Assembly (NCBI GenBank): GCA_005881575.1
Contig: VBCA01000003.1
Coordinates: 1-64,000 of the forward strand
Reading direction: 5' to 3'
Length of the DNA stretch: 64,000 bases
Source of the DNA: Betaproteobacteria bacterium
GTDB lineage: Bacteria; Pseudomonadota; Gammaproteobacteria; Burkholderiales; SG8-39
The notes beneath the pieces are model-generated. The model saw only the letters and a list, made by a program, of their open reading frames with translations, was not told the DNA's origin and did no database searches. Each line of letters begins with the position of its first letter. Within the stretch, counting starts at the first letter, position 1. Both the position numbers and the translations under genes were made by a program. This document shows, piece by piece, positions 1 through 8,962 of this stretch.

Positions 1-1068
1 GACAACGTGAACGCCATGGCGGCGAACCTCACGGGCCAGGTGCGCAACATCGCGGAGGTGACCACGGCGGTCGCCAAGGGCGATCTGTCGAAGAAGATCA
101 CGGTGGACGTGAAGGGCGAGATCCTGGAGCTGAAGAGCACGATCAACACGATGGTGGACGAGCTCAACGGATTCGCCTCGGAAGTGTCGCGGGTGGCGCG
201 CGAGGTGGGCACCGAGGGCAAGCTCGGGGGCCAGGCGCAGGTGCCCGGAGCGGCCGGGACCTGGAAGGACCTCACCGACAACGTGAACTCGATGGCGGCG
301 AACCTCACCAATCAGGTGCGCGGCATAGCGCAGGTCGTGACAGCCGTGGCAAAAGGCGACCTGAAGCGAAAAGTCGCCTTCGAAGCGAAAGGCGAAATCG
401 CGGCGCTGGCCGACACCATCAACGGCATGATCGATACGCTGGCGACGTTCGCCGACCAGGTGACCAACGTGGCGCGCGAGGTGGGCACTGACGGCAAGCT
501 CGGGGGCCAGGCGAAGGTGCCGGGTGCCGCCGGACTGTGGCGGGATCTCACCGACAGCGTGAATCAGTTGGCGGCGAACCTCACGACCCAGGTGCGATCC
601 ATCGCGGACGTCGCGACGGCGGTGACAAAGGGCGATTTCACGCGGTCGATCACGGTCGAAGCGATGGGGGAAGTGGCGGTCCTGAAGGACAACATCAACG
701 AGATGATCCGCAATCTCAAGAGCACGACCCTCAAGAACAACGAGCAGGACTGGCTCAAGACCAATCTCGCAAAATTCACGCAGATGCTGCAGGGTCACAC
801 CGACCTCGTGACCGTATCGAAACTGGTGCTCTCGGAGCTGACGCCGCTCGTGAACGCCCAGCAAGGCGTCTTTTACACCCAGGTGAAGGACGGCGACGAA
901 CCCGGTCTCGAACTGCTCGCCAGCTACGCATCCAAGCCGAACAAGCATCTCGCGAAAACCCTGCGGATCGGCGAGAGCCTGGTAGGGCAGTGCGCTTACG
1001 AGAAGAAGCGCATTCTCCTCGAGGACGTCCCCGACGACTACATCCGCGTCAGCTCGTCGATCAGCTGA
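1..1068 (+). CDS. Poly-HAMP hybrid sensor histidine kinase, N-terminal part (partial at window edge, ends at a frameshift)
   Basis: The gene is open at the left edge; the ATG at position 16 and the ORF start at 7 are internal. The visible part is tandem HAMP modules with a period of about 92 residues (276 bp); each unit carries a VAREVGT-type linker, a GQA(Q/K)VPGAAG stretch and a KGD(L/F) turn. A GAF domain follows from about residue 255 (ending [15 protein letters not shown]) and then the frame hits TGA at 1066-1068. In this kinase family the GAF continues for roughly 35-45 more residues before a coiled coil and HisKA. Those residues are missing, and the coiled coil resumes in another frame (next entry). 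Poly-HAMP kinases of this kind usually sense osmotic or membrane state in the cytoplasm. What I see is the repeats and frame break; the sensing role is family knowledge. Confidence 0.8.
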   Translation, partial: DNVNAMAANLTGQVRNIAEVTTAVAKGDLSKKITVDVKGEILELKSTINTMVDELNGFASEVSRVAREVGTEGKLGGQAQVPGAAGTWKDLTDNVNSMAANLTNQVRGIAQVVTAVAKGDLKRKVAFEAKGEIAALADTINGMIDTLATFADQVTNVAREVGTDGKLGGQAKVPGAAGLWRDLTDSVNQLAANLTTQVRSIADVATAVTKGDFTRSITVEAMGEVAVLKDNINEMIRNLKSTTLKNNEQDWLKTNLAKFTQMLQGHTDLVTVSKLVLSELTPLVNAQQGVFYTQVKDGDEPGLELLASYASKPNKHLAKTLRIGESLVGQCAYEKKRILLEDVPDDYIRVSSSIS

Positions 1069-3545
1069 CCGAAAGTATCGGCGTGGTATTCAACACCATC
1101 GAGGCAAACATGCGCACGGAATCCCTGCTCGAACAGTCGCAATCGCTCACCAAGGAGCTGCAAAGCCAGCAGGAGGAGCTCAAGGAAACCAACGACCGTC
1201 TGGAGCAGCAGGCGCAGAATCTGCAGAACTCCGAGAGACTGCTCAAGAATCAGCAAGAGGAGCTGCAGCGCACCAACGAGCAACTTCAAGAGAAGGCCAA
1301 GCTTCTTTCGGAGCAAATGAGGCAGGTCGAATACAAGAATCGGGAAGTCGAGCAGGCGAAAGCTGCGCTCGAGGAAAAAGCCGAGCAGCTCGCGCTCTCT
1401 TCTCGCTACAAGTCCGAGTTCCTGGCCAACATGTCACACGAACTGCGCACGCCGTTGAACAGCCTGTTGATCCTGGCGAAGCTGCTCGCGGACAACGCAG
1501 GCAACAACCTCTTGCCCAAACAGATCGATTACGCGCAGACTATTTATGCCGCCGGCACGGATCTTCTTTCCCTCATCAACGACATTCTCGATCTGGCCAA
1601 GATCGAATCTGGCACAGTCACGCTCGACATCGCCCCTGAGCGCTTCTCGGGGCTGCAGGACTACGTCGAGCGGACTTTCCGCCAGGTGGCGCAGGACAAA
1701 GGCTTGGGCTTCACGGTGAGCGCGGCTTCAGACCTGCCCGCGGTGATTCACACCGACGAGAAGCGACTCCAGCAGATCCTGAAGAATCTGCTCTCGAATG
1801 CGTTCAAGTTTACCGAAAAGGGCAAAGTGTCTCTGCGGATCTCCCTCGCGAAATCCGGTTGGACTGTGGGACACCCGCAATTGGATGCGGCGGAAAAAGT
1901 GGTGGCGTTCTCCGTCGCGGACACCGGGATCGGAATTCCCGAAAACAAGAGGAAGGTCATTTTCGAAGCCTTCCAGCAGGCTGACGGAACGACCAGCCGC
2001 AAATACGGCGGCACGGGACTGGGACTTTCCATCAGCCGCGAGCTTACTCGCCTGCTCGGCGGGGAAATTCGGGTCGAAAGCAATCCGGGCAAAGGCAGCA
2101 CGTTTGCCCTTTACCTGCCGCTTACCCACGATCCGGCGGAGGTCGAGGCGAGAGCACCGAAAGCGCCCGCCGAGGAGCCCAAGCTAAGTCCTGCGACGAT
2201 AACGCCGAAAACACCCTCCGTTGAAACACCGGCCGAGGAAACACCCGCCGAAGAGCCCAGGCTCGGTCCGGCTTACGCTAAGCGACCGACTTTCAGTCCG
2301 GCGATGAAAGCGCACGGGGTACGCCCGGAGCCTCAAGTGAGCGACGACCGCGACAACATCCAGCCGGGCGACCGCGTCGTCCTGATCGTCGAAGACGACG
2401 CCACGTTCGCCGCGATTTTGCTGGATGTCGCGCGCGAGAGCGGGTTCAAGGGCGTAGTCGCGCTGGACGGCAACACGGCGCTCGCTCAGGTCAAGGAACT
2501 TGAGCCTGACGCGCTCACGCTGGACTTGAAGCTTCCGGACATGGACGGGTGGGCGGTCTTGGATCTCCTGAAACACGATCCGAAAACGCGGCATATCCCG
2601 GTGAGCGTCATTTCCGTGGCGGGGCAGATGCACAAATGCCTTCACATGGGAGCCCTGGGAGCCGTGCGCAAGCCCGCGGTGAAGGAGGCGCTCCAGGAAG
2701 CCCTTGCCAAGACGCGCAGAATAATCGAGCACGAGATCAGAGCGCTGCTCGTCGTCGATGGAAACGACGCGGAGCGGGCGAGCATCACCGAAGCCCTGCG
2801 CGAGGAGGACGTGCAGATCACCGGTGTGCGCGCAGGCAAGCAGGCCCTCGATGCCCTGCAGAAGAATCAGTTCGATTGCATGGTGCTCGGTCCGACGCTT
2901 CGCGATATGAGCGCGATAGACTTCATCAAGAAGATCGTCCAATCCGAAACGACGTCCGAATTGCCGATCGTGATCTATGAAGCGGACGCCCTGAGCGGCA
3001 GCGAGCGGGACGATCTCAGAAAGCTGGCAGAGGTCGCCGTCCTGAAAAGCGCACGGACTCTCGAAGCGGTTTTGGAAGAGACGACGCTGTTCCTTCATCA
3101 GACGGTCAGCGATCTGCCGACGAATAAGCGCGAACAGTTGCTGGCCGCTATCCAATCGGCCACGCCGGATCTGGCCGGCAGAAAGGTGCTGATTGTCGAC
3201 GACGACATCAGAAACATATTCGCGTTGACCGGGGCTTTGGAGCAACACGGGATAACGGTGCTCAACGCGGAGAACGGCAAAGACGGGCTCGAAACGCTGA
3301 AAAACAATCCGGAAATCGATGTCGTCCTCATGGACATCATGATGCCCGAGCTCGACGGATACGACACGATCCGAATCATTCGCGGCCTGCAGGAATTCAA
3401 GAATCTTCCGATCATCGCAGTGACTGCGAAAGCGATGAAGGGGGACCGCGAGAAATGCATCGAGGCCGGGGCTTCTGACTACATCTCCAAGCCCGTCAAT
3501 ATCGAACAGCTGTTGTCGCTCTTGCGAGTCGGACTCGCCAAGTGA
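1050..3545 (+). CDS. Hybrid histidine kinase, C-terminal part (coiled coil-HisKA-HATPase-three receivers), out of frame with the HAMP/GAF part
   Basis: Homology resumes around 1050 ([20 protein letters not shown]), the end of a GAF domain, in a different frame from the upstream ORF. The 1050 boundary is not a start codon; in-frame candidates are GTG 1083 and ATG 1110, neither with a clear Shine-Dalgarno site. From ATG 1110 (811 aa) the order is: Q/E-rich coiled coil (1-95), HisKA with SHELRTP (His about 110), HATPase with DTGIGIP and YGGTGLGLS, an E/P-rich linker, then three receivers (about 420-540, 543-660, 690-810). Receiver 1 ([11 protein letters not shown]) and receiver 3 ([11 protein letters not shown]) keep the phospho-Asp. 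Receiver 2 reads [10 protein letters not shown], with Gly where Asp is expected, so it is probably a pseudo-receiver. If the deletion is real the protein lacks coupling to its HAMP sensor; if it is an assembly error the gene is one intact ORF from before position 1. Confidence 0.8.
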   Translation, partial: QLVDQLTESIGVVFNTIEANMRTESLLEQSQSLTKELQSQQEELKETNDRLEQQAQNLQNSERLLKNQQEELQRTNEQLQEKAKLLSEQMRQVEYKNREVEQAKAALEEKAEQLALSSRYKSEFLANMSHELRTPLNSLLILAKLLADNAGNNLLPKQIDYAQTIYAAGTDLLSLINDILDLAKIESGTVTLDIAPERFSGLQDYVERTFRQVAQDKGLGFTVSAASDLPAVIHTDEKRLQQILKNLLSNAFKFTEKGKVSLRISLAKSGWTVGHPQLDAAEKVVAFSVADTGIGIPENKRKVIFEAFQQADGTTSRKYGGTGLGLSISRELTRLLGGEIRVESNPGKGSTFALYLPLTHDPAEVEARAPKAPAEEPKLSPATITPKTPSVETPAEETPAEEPRLGPAYAKRPTFSPAMKAHGVRPEPQVSDDRDNIQPGDRVVLIVEDDATFAAILLDVARESGFKGVVALDGNTALAQVKELEPDALTLDLKLPDMDGWAVLDLLKHDPKTRHIPVSVISVAGQMHKCLHMGALGAVRKPAVKEALQEALAKTRRIIEHEIRALLVVDGNDAERASITEALREEDVQITGVRAGKQALDALQKNQFDCMVLGPTLRDMSAIDFIKKIVQSETTSELPIVIYEADALSGSERDDLRKLAEVAVLKSARTLEAVLEETTLFLHQTVSDLPTNKREQLLAAIQSATPDLAGRKVLIVDDDIRNIFALTGALEQHGITVLNAENGKDGLETLKNNPEIDVVLMDIMMPELDGYDTIRIIRGLQEFKNLPIIAVTAKAMKGDREKCIEAGASDYISKPVNIEQLLSLLRVGLAK

Positions 3546-3557
3546 TCGGAGACGGCG

Positions 3558-6089
3558 GTGTCCGGCCCATCGCAAGCTAACATTCTTGTAGTCGACGACG
3601 AGCGGCATGGCCTGCTTGCCATGCAGCAGCTCCTTTCTGGGCCCGACCGGAACGTAGTGGCGGTCGGGTCGGGGAAGGAGGCGCTGAGACAGATTCTCAG
3701 AACCGACTTCGCGCTCATTCTGCTCGACATCCGCATGCCCGAAATGGACGGTTTCGAAGCCGCCACATTGATCCGCAAACTCAAGCGTTCTCGTCACACC
3801 CCCATCATTTTCCTCACTGCCGCTCTCGAAGACGCGCAATCGGTTTTCAGAGGGTATGAAATCGGCGCGGTGGACTACATTCTGAAGCCGGTGAATATCG
3901 ACATCCTAAAGTCGAAGGTGGCGGTGTTCGTCGATTTGTACAGCAAGAGCGCGGAGCTCGCGACGCAGGTCAACCAGCGCAAAATCGCGGAACGGGAATT
4001 GTCCAAGGTCAACGAGAGCCTTGAAACCAAAATAAGGGAGCGTACCGCGAGTCTGATCGCGGCGAACGACCTGCTGCGGAAGGAAATCGAGATGCGCAAG
4101 CAGGCCGAGGAAGATCTGCACAAGGCGAAGCGGGCGGCCGAGGCCGCGAACCTGGCAAAGTCGGAGTTTCTGGCCAACATGAGTCATGAAATCCGGACTC
4201 CGATGAACGCCATCATCGGGATGACCGATCTCGCCCTGCAGACGCCTCTGACGCCGGAGCAGCGCGAGTACCTTGAACTCGTAAAGGCCTCGGGCGGCTC
4301 CCTTTTGACGGTCATCAACGACATTCTGGATTTCTCGAAGATCGAGGCCGGGCGGCTGGAAGTCGAGACCATTCCGTTCTCGCTGAGCGAGAGCCTGGGC
4401 GACACCATGAAAACACTGGCGCTCGAGGCGCACCGAAAGGGCCTGGAGCTCGCCTATGAAATCCGACCCGACACCCCCGACGCGCTGCTCGGCGACCCGG
4501 TCAGATTGGGCCAGATCGTACTCAACCTGGTGGGCAATGCAATCAAGTTCACCGAGCGCGGCGAAGTGGTGATGCGCGTTCAACCCCAATCGAGTGATGG
4601 CGCCGAGGTGAACTGTTATTTCACCGTAAGCGACACCGGAATCGGAATCGACCGGGAAAAACAGACCGCTATCTTCGCACCGTTTCTCCAGGGCGATACC
4701 TCGACGACGCGTCTTTACGGCGGCACCGGCCTTGGGCTGACCGTTTCGGAGCGTCTGGTGGAAATGATGAACGGCAAGATCTGGGTCGACAGCGAGCCGG
4801 GCAAGGGAAGCATTTTTCACTTCACGGTACGTTTCGGCCTGCAGAAAGTGGCGCAAGGCGAACAGGTGGCGATCGATTTCAAGGAGCTGCGGGCTCTGGT
4901 TGTGGAAGATCATGCGCTCAGCCGCCGCATCCTCGTGGACGCGCTGAAACGATGGAACGTCGAGGCGCACGAAGCCGAAAGCTGCGAGTCCTTGACGGAA
5001 ACCTTGGAACAGGCGAAACGGGCAAAGGCGCCGTTCCGGCTGGTGCTTCTGGATGACACTCTGCGGGGCGTGGATAGCTATGAACTCGCCGTGCAGATGC
5101 GGAAGAACCCGCGCCTCGGGGTGGAGTCCGTGATCGTGCTCGGTTCTGCGCTGCGGCGCGAGGAAAAACGGGACCGCCTCGATGGCGAGATGTTGTCCTG
5201 CCTCACAAAGCCGGTCAAGCGATCGGAACTTCTGGATGCCCTCCGCGCCATGTCCGGCATCCCGACTCGCAGCGGAGCTCGACGGGCACCGCCGGCGTCG
5301 GGGCGCTCGCAAAGAATCAAGCCGGCGCTGCATATTTTGCTGGTCGAGGACAATCCTGTAAATCGCAGGCTCGCCCAGCACGTGCTCGAGAAAGAGGGTT
5401 ACACAGTCGCCGCCGTGGACAACGGGGCTGCCGCGCTAAAAACGCTCGAACGCGAGCGTTTCGATCTTGTCCTCATGGACGTGCAGATGCCCAGAATGGA
5501 CGGGATCGAAACCACCACGGCAATTCGAGACCGGGAAAAGATTACCGGGGGATACATTCCCATCGTCGCGTTGACCGCGCATGCGATGGTGGGTGATCGC
5601 GAACACTGCCTGAAGGCGGGCATGGACGGCTATTTGATCAAGCCCATCCAGCCGGCGACGCTGCTCGAAGCGATCGAGCAGCTGCATCTTGTCTCCGGCG
5701 GGCGGCCAAATTCTGCGCGTGCCGAAAAGATCGTGCTCGATCGGGCGAAGTTGCTCGATCGGGTCGACGGCGACATGCAGCTGCTAGGCGAGATTACCAA
5801 AATGTTTCTGCAGGAGTGCGACCCGCTCATGGCAAGTGCCCGCGAGGCGATGAAAACCGGGAACGCCGGACGTTTTGCCTACGACATCCATACCCTGCGC
5901 GGGATGTTTCGCAGCCTGTCCGCAACCGCGGCGCAGGAAGCGGCGGGAAAACTGGAGGAGCTCGATTTGGTGAAGAATCTGGAAAAAGTACAGGCGGCCT
6001 ACGCACTACTCGAGCAGGAAGCGCAAGCGCTCAAGGCCGAGCTCGGCGGGACGATCGACAAGACAGTCGCTTCCTCGGGGGTGATGTGA
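3558..6089 (+). CDS. Hybrid sensor histidine kinase: REC-coiled coil-HisKA-HATPase-REC-REC-HPt (BarA-like phosphorelay)
   Basis: This 843-aa protein has no membrane segment, so it is a cytoplasmic phosphorelay kinase. It begins at GTG 3558, 12 bp after the previous stop, with GGAGA just upstream, so it is probably cotranscribed. Domain order: receiver (9-125, [11 protein letters not shown]), coiled coil (125-195), HisKA with [10 protein letters not shown] (His about 210), HATPase (315-430, [15 protein letters not shown]), a second receiver (443-560, LLDDTLRG), a third receiver (592-712, [11 protein letters not shown]) and an HPt module (735-830) with HTLRG in place of the common HTLKG. The N-terminal receiver means it can take input from another kinase, most simply the adjacent hybrid kinase. 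The output regulator is not identifiable here; the STAS-like and GGDEF genes downstream are candidates. Confidence 0.9.
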   Translation: MSGPSQANILVVDDERHGLLAMQQLLSGPDRNVVAVGSGKEALRQILRTDFALILLDIRMPEMDGFEAATLIRKLKRSRHTPIIFLTAALEDAQSVFRGYEIGAVDYILKPVNIDILKSKVAVFVDLYSKSAELATQVNQRKIAERELSKVNESLETKIRERTASLIAANDLLRKEIEMRKQAEEDLHKAKRAAEAANLAKSEFLANMSHEIRTPMNAIIGMTDLALQTPLTPEQREYLELVKASGGSLLTVINDILDFSKIEAGRLEVETIPFSLSESLGDTMKTLALEAHRKGLELAYEIRPDTPDALLGDPVRLGQIVLNLVGNAIKFTERGEVVMRVQPQSSDGAEVNCYFTVSDTGIGIDREKQTAIFAPFLQGDTSTTRLYGGTGLGLTVSERLVEMMNGKIWVDSEPGKGSIFHFTVRFGLQKVAQGEQVAIDFKELRALVVEDHALSRRILVDALKRWNVEAHEAESCESLTETLEQAKRAKAPFRLVLLDDTLRGVDSYELAVQMRKNPRLGVESVIVLGSALRREEKRDRLDGEMLSCLTKPVKRSELLDALRAMSGIPTRSGARRAPPASGRSQRIKPALHILLVEDNPVNRRLAQHVLEKEGYTVAAVDNGAAALKTLERERFDLVLMDVQMPRMDGIETTTAIRDREKITGGYIPIVALTAHAMVGDREHCLKAGMDGYLIKPIQPATLLEAIEQLHLVSGGRPNSARAEKIVLDRAKLLDRVDGDMQLLGEITKMFLQECDPLMASAREAMKTGNAGRFAYDIHTLRGMFRSLSATAAQEAAGKLEELDLVKNLEKVQAAYALLEQEAQALKAELGGTIDKTVASSGVM

Positions 6090-6108
6090 GGGTAAGCTCG
6101 AAAAAAAA

Positions 6109-6126
6109 CCCCGGCGAGCGCCGGGG
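6109..6126 (-). terminator. GC-rich perfect hairpin with A8/T8 flank (terminator-like for the minus strand)
   Basis: CCCCGGC-GAGC-GCCGGGG forms a perfect 7-bp stem with a 4-nt loop, preceded on the plus strand by eight A residues. Read on the minus strand this is hairpin plus T8, a textbook intrinsic terminator shape. No minus-strand gene enters from the right, however, so on the plus strand it may serve only as a 3'-end stabilising hairpin for the kinase mRNA. Confidence 0.4.
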
Positions 6127-6253
6127 CCGCCTGCCCGCATCCGCACCGGGAGGGAGGGGAGGTGCTTTACAAGCAGAATTTCATCATAACGAATTAGAAT
6201 TCCGTCTGCTATAGCGCAACCGTTAATTTTCTGTGGTGAGCGAGCGACCGTAG

Positions 6254-6274
6254 GTAGCTGCCACGCTACTTTTT
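6254..6274 (+). terminator. Weak possible intrinsic terminator after the hybrid kinases
   Basis: GTAGC-TGCCAC-GCTAC followed by TTTTT. The stem is only 5 bp, so termination would be weak. It sits in the 443-bp gap (6090-6532) between the HPt kinase and the STAS-like gene. That gap is visibly more A/T-rich than its surroundings (about 6170-6440) and holds no convincing ORF. I looked for a riboswitch there and recognised none. Confidence 0.35.
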
Positions 6275-6497
6275 GAGGGGAGCGTCAAAACCAAGGCTCC
6301 TTCGATGCAAGAAAATCGGGGGGAGCACCTATCAGGAAATACCTTACACACTTTGGAAATCTGATCCGTAGAGGCCAATCGCATTGTCAAAATTATTCAT
6401 TTTCCCTTGCTACCAACTAATATTTTCTTGCGCAGCTAGTTTGCGAACCATCGCATCGGATTTTCCCGGTTATCCGAGGCCGAGGCGGGAGGAGATC

Positions 6498-6532
6498 CGG
6501 CGCCCTGTAAAGCGATACGGCGCCCTGTAAAG
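6498..6532 (+). repeat. Tandem 15-bp direct repeat abutting a start codon
   Basis: CGGCGCCCTGTAAAG occurs twice, at 6498-6512 and 6518-6532, separated by CGATA, giving a 20-bp period. The second copy ends directly before the ATG at 6533, exactly where a Shine-Dalgarno sequence would be, and no purine-rich SD is present. It could be a tandem regulator site, a translational operator or a recent small duplication. Confidence 0.6.
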
Positions 6533-6898
6533 ATGTTGTACAAAGTCACCATCGAGCCGGGGTATTTGAAGGCAGAGCTTTTCAATCGCGAGACGATGGA
6601 AGAGACGCGGGAATTTTTGCAAATCGTTGCGGGCGCCGCGATGAGACATCAGCGGTCGTGCGTGCTGATCTGCGTGAATTCCTCGAACCCGGTTTTCACG
6701 GTCGAGAGGTCTGGATTTCTCGCGTACTTCAGGAGACTCGCCACCGATCCGTCACATAAGATCGCGCTGATCGGAGATTCCGAGGAGCTGGGCATCTCCC
6801 ATCAGTACATCGAATTGATAGGGCGCCAGCACGGCGTCAACGTTCAGAGTTTTCGAGACGAAGCGTCTGCGCTCAAGTGGTTCAATGGGAGGCGATGA
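6533..6898 (+). CDS. STAS/SpoIIAA-like small protein
   Basis: The 121-aa product has no signal peptide or membrane segment. The pattern of short hydrophobic strands (VLICVNSSN, KIALIGDSEEL) and the C-terminal ALKWFNGRR resemble the STAS/SEC14-like (SpoIIAA-like) fold found beside bacterial signalling genes. The classical phosphorylatable D-S-S motif of anti-sigma antagonists is not obvious; NSSNPVF might be a degenerate version. It sits between two hybrid kinases and a diguanylate cyclase, so a role as a partner or phospho-switch in that pathway is a reasonable inference, not shown. The start is ATG 6533 because the following sequence is the first conserved-looking strand; the ribosome-binding site is absent or replaced by the direct repeat. 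Confidence 0.6.
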   Translation: MLYKVTIEPGYLKAELFNRETMEETREFLQIVAGAAMRHQRSCVLICVNSSNPVFTVERSGFLAYFRRLATDPSHKIALIGDSEELGISHQYIELIGRQHGVNVQSFRDEASALKWFNGRR

Positions 6899-6942
6899 TG
6901 CCGCCGCAACCGGAACCGCTTCTCCGAGCCGGTTAGGCTGTC

Positions 6943-6964
6943 GGACATATGTCCCGGGGGGGGG
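6943..6964. other. 12-bp perfect palindrome next to a G9 run, upstream of the diguanylate cyclase
   Basis: GGACATATGTCC (6943-6954) is a perfect dyad and is followed by CCC... then nine consecutive G (6956-6964). It lies in the 272-bp gap between the STAS-like gene and the GGDEF gene. It could be an operator; the G tract could also be a slippage hot spot. Further right in the gap, GGCCCCGAAGGGGC (about 7112-7125) is a short hairpin. I found no confident -35/-10 pair. Confidence 0.3.
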
Positions 6965-7170
6965 CTCGGCGACGTTTCGCGCCCTCGGGAGGGAGGGTCT
7001 GCGACAGCTTCCGACTCCTCCTTTCGGCTCACGCTCTGTGACATTTTCGTTACCTGAATTGACGCATGACGGAGGCATAATCTCCCAATTAAGCTCCGTT
7101 TGTCTGGGATAGGCCCCGAAGGGGCTCGTTGGGCATCGGATTGGGCATTGGGTGAAAAATCGGGAGGTTC

Positions 7171-8286
7171 GTGGCCACGATTCTTGTCGTCGAGGACAGG
7201 CCCGTCAATCTGCGGTTCGTTGCGACGCTGCTCGGGGACCGGGGGCACCGTGTGCTGGAGGCCCGGAACGGCGAGGAAGCGCTGCGGATCGTTCGCGCCG
7301 AAAGCCCCGATTTGGTGATCATCGACATACTCACGTCGGGCATGGACGGTTGTCAGTTCGTCCTCAACCTGCGCTCGGAGCCGAACTCGGTCCAGCCGCG
7401 GATCGTGTTTCGGGCCGCCGCTCATATCGCGGCCGAAGCCGAGGCACTGGCAACCACCTTCGGCGCGTCTTTCATTGCGAAGCCCGTCAACCCGGAGACG
7501 CTGCTGGCGGTCGTCGATGCGGCTCTTTCCGGGCCGAGCGCACTCCCGCTGGAGGTGCATTCGGAAGATAGATCCATCGACTCGTTCCTGCGCCCGATCG
7601 CCCGTAAGCTCCACCGGCATATCGCGAATCTCGAGCGGCTGAACGCCCAACTGGGTCGGGGCGTCGCCCAGCGCGACGCGCAGCTCGACGTGGTGAGAGC
7701 GGCGCTGGACCAGGAGATCAAAAAGCGGCTATTGGCGGAGGGGGAACTGACGCAGGCAAACCTCCGCTTGAAGGACCAGGTTGTGCATGATGGGCTGACC
7801 GGCCTCCATAACCGCCGCTACCTCGAGGAATCGCTCGGCCGTGAGGAAAGCCGCGCACGGCGCAGCGCGCTGCCTTTCGGCATAATGATGATCGACGTCG
7901 ACAACTTCAAGCGCTTCAACGACACGCTCGGCCACGCGGCAGGGGATGCGGTGCTGCGTGCGATAGGCCAGTACATGCTGTCCCTTGCGCGGGGCGAGGA
8001 TATCGTCTCCCGCTATGGCGGCGAGGAGTTCGTTCTGGTCATGGCTCCTGCCCAGCAGGGAATTGTCGCGGAGCGGGCCGAAAAGCTCCGCCGGGACGTG
8101 CAGAACCTCGAGATCGAGTACGAGGGCCGGCGGGTCGGACCCATCACGGTTTCCGTCGGCATCGGGATATTTCCCGACCACGGCGAGAACGGGCAGGAAG
8201 TGCTGCGTGCCGCCGACGCCGCCCTTTATCAAGCCAAGCGATCGGGGCGCAACTGCGTCGTCGTTGCGGACAAGGTGAAGGCGTGA
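7171..8286 (+). CDS. Response regulator diguanylate cyclase (REC-coiled coil-GGDEF)
   Basis: This 371-aa cytoplasmic protein is predicted to make cyclic di-GMP from two GTP under phosphorylation control. The receiver spans about 1-120 with VVEDRPVN, the acceptor in VIIDILTSGMDG and KPVNPETL. A coiled coil (about 140-200) follows, then a GGDEF domain (about 205-370). The active-site signature is GGEEF, a functional variant, in RYGGEEFVLV. The product-inhibition I-site is present: RGED lies five residues before GGEEF, so feedback inhibition is expected. GTG 7171 is chosen because GGGAGG precedes it by about 8 bp and the receiver begins immediately. The neighbouring hybrid kinases are plausible phosphodonors. 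Confidence 0.93.
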   Translation: MATILVVEDRPVNLRFVATLLGDRGHRVLEARNGEEALRIVRAESPDLVIIDILTSGMDGCQFVLNLRSEPNSVQPRIVFRAAAHIAAEAEALATTFGASFIAKPVNPETLLAVVDAALSGPSALPLEVHSEDRSIDSFLRPIARKLHRHIANLERLNAQLGRGVAQRDAQLDVVRAALDQEIKKRLLAEGELTQANLRLKDQVVHDGLTGLHNRRYLEESLGREESRARRSALPFGIMMIDVDNFKRFNDTLGHAAGDAVLRAIGQYMLSLARGEDIVSRYGGEEFVLVMAPAQQGIVAERAEKLRRDVQNLEIEYEGRRVGPITVSVGIGIFPDHGENGQEVLRAADAALYQAKRSGRNCVVVADKVKA

Positions 8287-8362
8287 TCGTCTCATCGAGC
8301 CCTTTTGCCGCGATTCTCCCGGTCTCCGTCCGCGGTTTGATGACCTTGGCGCCGGCGGCCCG

Positions 8363-8899
8363 CTAGAATAAGGGGCCACGCGGGAACGCGGTGCGAAATC
8401 GGTCTCTGGGATCGTAGGCGACGAAGTGGTAGCTGAAACCTCCTGCCCCGTCGAGAACGCGAGACTCGCGCGAGGCCTCGCGCCAGCGTAAGCGGTCGAA
8501 CTCCGGGAAGAAAGCGTCGCCCTCGAAATCGCGCTCGATCTCGGTCATATAGAGGCGGGAGGCGATCGGAATAGCGAGCGCGTAGATCTGCGCGCCCCCG
8601 ATGACGAATGCGTCCCGGGGCTCGACCACCGCCGCGAGAGCGGCATCGAGCGAACGCACTGCGCGGCAGCCCGAGCGCGTCCAATCGGGCGAGCGGGTGA
8701 TCACGATGTTGTCTCGTCCGGCAAGCGGCCCGCCGATCGATTCAAACGTTCGGCGACCCATGATCACTGCGTGACCAAGCGTAAGCTGCCTGAAACGCCT
8801 CAGGTCCTCCGGCAGGTGCCAGGGCATGCGGTTGCGGTGGCCGATGACGCCGTTGCTCGCCACGGCGGCGATGATGGCGACGCGCGAAAAGCCGGTCAT
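8363..8899 (-). CDS. folA: Dihydrofolate reductase
   Basis: The 178-aa enzyme reduces dihydrofolate to tetrahydrofolate with NADPH. Family landmarks are visible: NGVIGHRNRMPWHLPEDL (substrate pocket, with the catalytic Asp of the W-x-L-P-x-D-L motif), MGRRTFESIG (NADPH binding), and VIGGAQIYALAIP. Length is slightly over the usual 160 because of a C-terminal tail. It is convergent with the GGDEF gene and divergent from the sensor kinase 63 bp away. thyA lies about 7 kb to the right on the same strand, and folE2 is also in the window, so three folate-linked genes occur here without forming an operon. Confidence 0.95.
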   Translation of the reverse strand: MTGFSRVAIIAAVASNGVIGHRNRMPWHLPEDLRRFRQLTLGHAVIMGRRTFESIGGPLAGRDNIVITRSPDWTRSGCRAVRSLDAALAAVVEPRDAFVIGGAQIYALAIPIASRLYMTEIERDFEGDAFFPEFDRLRWREASRESRVLDGAGGFSYHFVAYDPRDRFRTAFPRGPLF

Positions 8900-8962
8900 T
8901 TCGGGTCGACGGAACGGGAGAGCAAAGTCACGATGCGCAAAACTGCGGCATTATAGCGGGCC

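Noticed and set aside
2184-3839. 551-aa minus-strand ORF opposite the hybrid kinase
   Set aside because: Antisense shadow of the receiver domains.
6090-6532. Riboswitch (for example cyclic di-GMP) in the AT-rich gap upstream of the STAS-like gene
   Set aside because: Context was suggestive but I could not find a recognisable conserved aptamer core or a matching tetraloop-receptor pattern.
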